Source of the DNA: Bacteroidaceae bacterium
GTDB taxonomy: Bacteria; Bacteroidota; Bacteroidia; Bacteroidales; Bacteroidaceae
DNA length: 64,000 bases
NCBI GenBank assembly: GCA_017429525.1
Contig: JAFROT010000030.1
Coordinates: 1-64,000 of the forward strand
Direction: 5' to 3'
Shown: piece after piece, positions 60,448 to 64,000 of the stretch
Numbering within the stretch: the first letter of the stretch is position 1
Layout of the letters: each line of letters begins with the position of its first letter
The notes under the pieces: model-generated
Databases searched by the model: none
The model's input: the letters and a program-made list of their open reading frames with translations, nothing else
Told to the model about the DNA's origin: nothing
Position numbers and translations under genes: made by a program

Positions 60448-61434
60448 ATGCATTTCACAGAAAACGCTCACATGAGCGACCTTATCCACGACGACTATCG
60501 CCTGCTGCAAGTGATCTCGCGCTTCGGTGTCTCGCTTGGTTTCGGCGACCAGAGCATTGATGCTGCCTGCAAGGCCAGTGGCGTCGACACCGCCACCTTC
60601 CTTGCTGTCGTCAACTTCGTGCAGAGCGAAGGACGCCTGTCTGTCGAAGAGGCGGCCGAAGAAGTCAGCGTGGCCGAACTGATGCGCTATTTGCAACGCT
60701 CGCACACTTACTTTGTTGACTTCCGACTGCCTGCTATCCGACGCAAACTGATTGAGGCCATCGACTGTTCGGCCAAGAATCAGATCACCTTCCTCATCCT
60801 GAAGTTCTACGATGAGTATGCAGCCGAGGTGCAGCGACACATGCAATACGAGAACGAGAACATACATACCTATGTCCAGCAGTTGCTTGAAGGCCAGTTG
60901 CCGAAGAAGCATACGGGCTACTCCGAACTTGCCCATCAACACCACGACAACCACGCCAGCATCAGCAAGAGCAGCCACGAGCTCAAGTCAATCATCATCA
61001 AGTACTACCCCAGCGACAGCGATACGCAGCGCCTGGCCGACACCCTCATGGACATCTACATCATGGAAGAAGACCTCTTCACGCATTGCCACCTCGAGGA
61101 CACGCTGTTTGCCGAGGCCGTCCACCTGCTGGAAAACGAGGTGAAAGCGAAAGCTACGGACAACTCTACACGGCCGAGTACCGACAGCTGGCGCCCCAAA
61201 GGCGAGGCCGAAGCCTCGTCCGACGAGCTCTCGGAACGCGAGAAAGACGTCATCCGCCACGTCGTACGCGGACTCTCGAACAAGGAGATTGCCGAGAAGA
61301 TGTTCATCTCGGCCAACACCGTCATGACCCATCGGCGCAACATCGCGCGCAAGACGCAGATTCACTCGCCTGCCGGTCTGACCATCTACGCCATCGTCAA
61401 CGGACTCATCAACCTCGACGAGGTGAAACTTTAA
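60448..61434 (+). CDS. Hemerythrin-domain LuxR-type transcriptional regulator
   Basis: The 328-aa protein has three parts. Residues 10-60 resemble the ScdA/YtfE N-terminal domain (VSLGFGDQSIDAACKASGVD) but lack its cysteine pair. Residues about 85-235 are hemerythrin-like: LQRSHTYFVDFRLP, ENENIHTYVQQLL, DNHASISKSSHEL and THCHLEDTLFAEA supply metal-ligand His and Glu residues. Residues about 262-325 are a LuxR HTH (LSEREKDVIRHVVRGLSNKE, ANTVMTHRRNIARKTQ). The architecture suggests an oxygen, NO or redox sensor that binds DNA directly. AAGGA lies near the start codon. Confidence 0.85.
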   Translation: MHFTENAHMSDLIHDDYRLLQVISRFGVSLGFGDQSIDAACKASGVDTATFLAVVNFVQSEGRLSVEEAAEEVSVAELMRYLQRSHTYFVDFRLPAIRRKLIEAIDCSAKNQITFLILKFYDEYAAEVQRHMQYENENIHTYVQQLLEGQLPKKHTGYSELAHQHHDNHASISKSSHELKSIIIKYYPSDSDTQRLADTLMDIYIMEEDLFTHCHLEDTLFAEAVHLLENEVKAKATDNSTRPSTDSWRPKGEAEASSDELSEREKDVIRHVVRGLSNKEIAEKMFISANTVMTHRRNIARKTQIHSPAGLTIYAIVNGLINLDEVKL

Positions 61435-61491
61435 AAAGCCTACTGCCCTCGCCCACCCCGAGGCGCAGTAACGGCTCAAGAACAACCGTTT

Positions 61492-62559
61492 ATGCAAGAT
61501 AATACATCCATAGATCATAGCGACTACGCGCTGCCGCTGCGCGAGAACGAAGGGAAAGGCTCTTCCTCCGACCGCGATTTCGAGCAGGCGCTTCGTCCTC
61601 TCCGCTTCGAGGATTTTGCGGGTCAGGCCAAGCAAGTGGAGAACCTGCGCGTCTTCGTCGAAGCCGCAAAATACCGCGGCGAGCCTCTCGACCACACGCT
61701 TCTGCACGGCCCGCCAGGACTGGGCAAGACCACCCTCTCCAACATCATCGCCAACGAGCTCGGCGTAGGGTTCAAGGTCACCAGCGGACCCGTGCTCGAC
61801 AAGCCGGGTGACCTCGCGGGCATACTCACGTCGCTGGAGCCGCAGGACGTGCTCTTCATCGACGAGATTCATCGTCTCTCGCCCGTAGTCGAGGAGTATC
61901 TCTACTCAGCAATGGAGGACTACCGCATCGACATCATGATCGACCGCGGCCCCAGCGCCCGCTCCATACAGATCGACCTCAACCCCTTCACGCTCGTCGG
62001 TGCCACCACGCGTAGCGGTCTGCTCACGGCTCCGTTGCGCGCACGCTTTGGCATTAATCTCCACTTGGAATACTATGACGCCGAGACGCTCTGCGGCATC
62101 GTACGCCGTTCGGCTTCCATCCTGAATCAGCCCATCGACGATACGGCTGCAGCCGAGATAGCCCGTCGCAGCCGCGGTACGCCACGAATAGCCAACGCGC
62201 TCCTGCGCCGCGTGCGTGACTTCGCACAGGTGAAAGGCAACGGACGCATCGATCTCGAGATTGCCCGCTATGCGCTCGAAGCGCTCAACATCGACCGCCA
62301 CGGCCTCGACCTCATCGACCGCAAGATCCTGCTGGCCATCATCGATAAGTTCAAGGGAGGCCCTGTGGGCGTAGGCACGATCGCTACGGCCATCGGCGAA
62401 GACCCGGGCACGGTCGAAGAGGTCTACGAGCCTTTCCTCATCAAAGAAGGTTTCATCAAGCGTACTCCTCGTGGCCGTGAAGTGACCGACCTGGCCTACG
62501 AGCACATGCAGCGCAGTCGGTTCAGCCCTGCCGACGGCCAACCCAGTTTGTTCGATTAG
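61492..62559 (+). CDS. ruvB: Holliday junction branch migration ATPase RuvB
   Basis: The 355-aa AAA+ motor drives branch migration with RuvA. Walker A is [12 protein letters not shown], Walker B is [12 protein letters not shown], sensor 1 is [20 protein letters not shown] and the C-terminal winged helix is present ([36 protein letters not shown]). The 20 N-terminal residues before the RuvB fold are variable, as usual. The gene lies 57 bp after the hemerythrin-LuxR gene and 2 bp before sufS, so it is cotranscribed with the latter. Confidence 0.96.
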   Translation: MQDNTSIDHSDYALPLRENEGKGSSSDRDFEQALRPLRFEDFAGQAKQVENLRVFVEAAKYRGEPLDHTLLHGPPGLGKTTLSNIIANELGVGFKVTSGPVLDKPGDLAGILTSLEPQDVLFIDEIHRLSPVVEEYLYSAMEDYRIDIMIDRGPSARSIQIDLNPFTLVGATTRSGLLTAPLRARFGINLHLEYYDAETLCGIVRRSASILNQPIDDTAAAEIARRSRGTPRIANALLRRVRDFAQVKGNGRIDLEIARYALEALNIDRHGLDLIDRKILLAIIDKFKGGPVGVGTIATAIGEDPGTVEEVYEPFLIKEGFIKRTPRGREVTDLAYEHMQRSRFSPADGQPSLFD

Positions 62560-62561
62560 AA

Positions 62562-63806
62562 ATGTTTGACATTCAGAAGATAAGAGAAGACTTTCCCATC
62601 CTCGGCCGCGAAGTGTACGGCCGTCCGTTGGTCTATCTGGACAACGGCGCTACGACCCAGAAGCCGCGCTGCGTCATCGATGCGATGACCGACGAGTACC
62701 TCAACGTCAACGCCAACGTCCACCGCGGGGTTCACTACCTCTCGCAACAAGCGACGGAACTGCACGAGCAAGCTCGCGAGACGGTTCGCCGCTTCATCAA
62801 CGCCCGTTCGACAGCCGAGATCGTGTTCACGCGCGGCACCACAGAGAGCATCAACCTCGTGGCCTCGTCCTTCGGGCAGGCCTTCCTCCACGATGGCGAC
62901 GAAGTCATCCTCACCGAGATGGAGCACCACTCGAACATCGTGCCCTGGCAGCTGTTGCAGGCACGCATGGACCTGAGAATAAAGGTGTGCCCCATCAGTG
63001 ACGACGGACGCCTCGACCTAAGTGCGCTCGAACAGCTGTTCACGCCCCGTACGCGCCTGCTCGCGTGTACGGCCGTCTCCAACGTGCTGGGCACCGTCAA
63101 TCCCGCAAGCGACATCATCGCGATGGCTCATGCTCACGACGTGCCCGTCCTCATCGACGCGGCTCAGGCAGCCCCCCACATGCCCATCGACGTGCAGGCC
63201 TTGGACTGCGACTTCCTCGCCTTCAGCGGCCATAAGGTCTACGGTCCCACGGGCATCGGCGTGCTCTACGGCAAAGAGAAATGGCTCGACCGCATGCCCC
63301 CCTATATGGGTGGCGGCGAGATGATTGGCAAGGTCTCGTTCGAGCGGACGACTTTCAACGTCCTGCCCTACAAGTTCGAGGCTGGAACGCCCGACTACAT
63401 CGCTACGACAGGCCTGGCCAAAGCGCTGGACTACGTCAGCTCTATCGGTTTCGACACGATTATGGAGCACGAGCGCACGCTCACAAACTATGCCCTCCGA
63501 CGCCTGGCAGAGATTCCCGGCATGCGCATCTTCGGCCCGCAAGCCTCATCGCCTCAGCAGCTTACGGATCCCGATGACCACGATGCCGTCATCTCCTTCC
63601 TCGTAGGCGACATCCACCATCTGGACCTCGGCACGCTGCTCGACCGCCTCGGCATAGCCGTCCGCACGGGCCATCATTGCGCCGAACCCCTCATGCACCG
63701 ACTGGGCATCGAAGGCACCGTTCGCGCCTCCTTCGCCCTCTACAACACCTGCGAGGAGGTTGACGCACTCGTGGCCGCCATCCTGCGCGTCATGAAGATG
63801 TTCTGA
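62562..63806 (+). CDS. sufS: SufS-type cysteine desulfurase
   Basis: The 414-aa PLP enzyme takes sulfur from cysteine for Fe-S cluster assembly. Signatures are YLDNGATTQKP, the histidine in TEMEHHSNIVPW, the PLP lysine in LAFSGHKVYGPTGIGVLYG and the active-site cysteine in RTGHHCAEPLMHRLG. The short spacing and position of the cysteine mark it as group II (SufS/CsdA), not IscS. It starts 2 bp after ruvB. The partner genes sufBCD are not in the window; they may lie elsewhere. Confidence 0.95.
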   Translation: MFDIQKIREDFPILGREVYGRPLVYLDNGATTQKPRCVIDAMTDEYLNVNANVHRGVHYLSQQATELHEQARETVRRFINARSTAEIVFTRGTTESINLVASSFGQAFLHDGDEVILTEMEHHSNIVPWQLLQARMDLRIKVCPISDDGRLDLSALEQLFTPRTRLLACTAVSNVLGTVNPASDIIAMAHAHDVPVLIDAAQAAPHMPIDVQALDCDFLAFSGHKVYGPTGIGVLYGKEKWLDRMPPYMGGGEMIGKVSFERTTFNVLPYKFEAGTPDYIATTGLAKALDYVSSIGFDTIMEHERTLTNYALRRLAEIPGMRIFGPQASSPQQLTDPDDHDAVISFLVGDIHHLDLGTLLDRLGIAVRTGHHCAEPLMHRLGIEGTVRASFALYNTCEEVDALVAAILRVMKMF

Positions 63807-63896
63807 GGCGCTGCGCCACCCCTCACGCGCGCGTACATTATTATAAATACAACAGGGCGACTACTGACGAGATTTGCCCACCCGACGGATGAAGCT

Positions 63897-63938
63897 ATCC
63901 CCGCATTTTTATGCCCTAAAACATGAAAATGCGGGGAT
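63897..63938. terminator. Hairpin downstream of sufS
   Basis: ATCCCCGCATTTT (63897-63909) pairs exactly with AAAATGCGGGGAT (63926-63938). A run of T occurs only within the stem and shortly after (TTGTTTGACTTT), so it could act as a bidirectional terminator. The last 62 bp of the window show no gene. Confidence 0.55.
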
Positions 63939-64000
63939 GATTGTTTGACTTTCATCAAGGAAAAGCGTGATTTTGATGTTTTATAGCATGATATTAGTCC

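Overview
The window looks like the chromosome of a Bacteroidales bacterium, most likely Prevotella or a close gut or rumen relative. Supporting signs are TAnnTTTG promoter boxes in front of many genes, mostly weak ribosome binding sites, several secreted glycoside hydrolases ending in a Prevotella-type YDLxGR...GIYIVNGKK tail, and a GPH-type sugar importer next to GH26/GH130 enzymes. Positions 1-9242 are visibly richer in A/T than the rest and form the right part of an integrated mobilizable element. The chromosome resumes at a 3' tRNA fragment (9198-9242).

Region 1 (1-9242), mobilizable element, all genes on the minus strand: a helicase fragment cut by the window edge, a MobV-type relaxase with an oriT-like intergenic region, a zinc-finger/toprim protein, a DUF3987 P-loop protein, an excisionase-like HTH protein, an unknown gene broken by a frameshift, a DUF4143-type ATPase and a tyrosine recombinase. 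The 3' tRNA-Met(CAT) fragment beside the recombinase marks the integration site.

Region 2 (9243-19811): a small membrane protein behind an ECF-like promoter with no sigma gene beside it, then four secreted hydrolases (GH43, GH95, GH98, GH43). GH98 with GH95 and GH43 recalls loci for complex glucuronoarabinoxylan. Region 3 (20039-22368): a PAP2 membrane protein and an extended SDR on the minus strand. Region 4 (22573-31963): a beta-mannan/galactomannan operon with GH26, a CE7-type esterase, a fused esterase remnant, a single-chain GH27-GH26 enzyme, a GH130 phosphorylase, GH43 and a GPH transporter. No SusC/SusD pair or regulator is present in the window.

Region 5 (32051-49308): RNase R, a glycosyltransferase, a 1371-residue GH78 rhamnosidase, an internally deleted hydrolase, an acyltransferase, then LicD, a nucleotidyltransferase/aminotransferase fusion and an ornithine cyclodeaminase homologue, which together suggest phospho-amino-alcohol decoration of a surface glycan. 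A bleomycin-hydrolase-type peptidase and a second glycosyltransferase follow. Region 6 (49400-63806): an M16 peptidase, glycerophosphodiesterase, rhodanese-MBL lipoprotein and polysaccharide flippase operon, gltX, a PgpH-like HD phosphodiesterase, a hemerythrin-LuxR regulator, ruvB and sufS.

The most unusual property is the density of short repeats. A 22-bp tandem family occurs at three intergenic loci and a GCGGAGTAAAT hairpin family at three. Purine/pyrimidine-armed inverted repeats sit in frame inside at least four surface-polysaccharide genes, and related repeats supply the stop codons of others. A 99/100-bp tandem array repeats the start region of the flippase gene four times.
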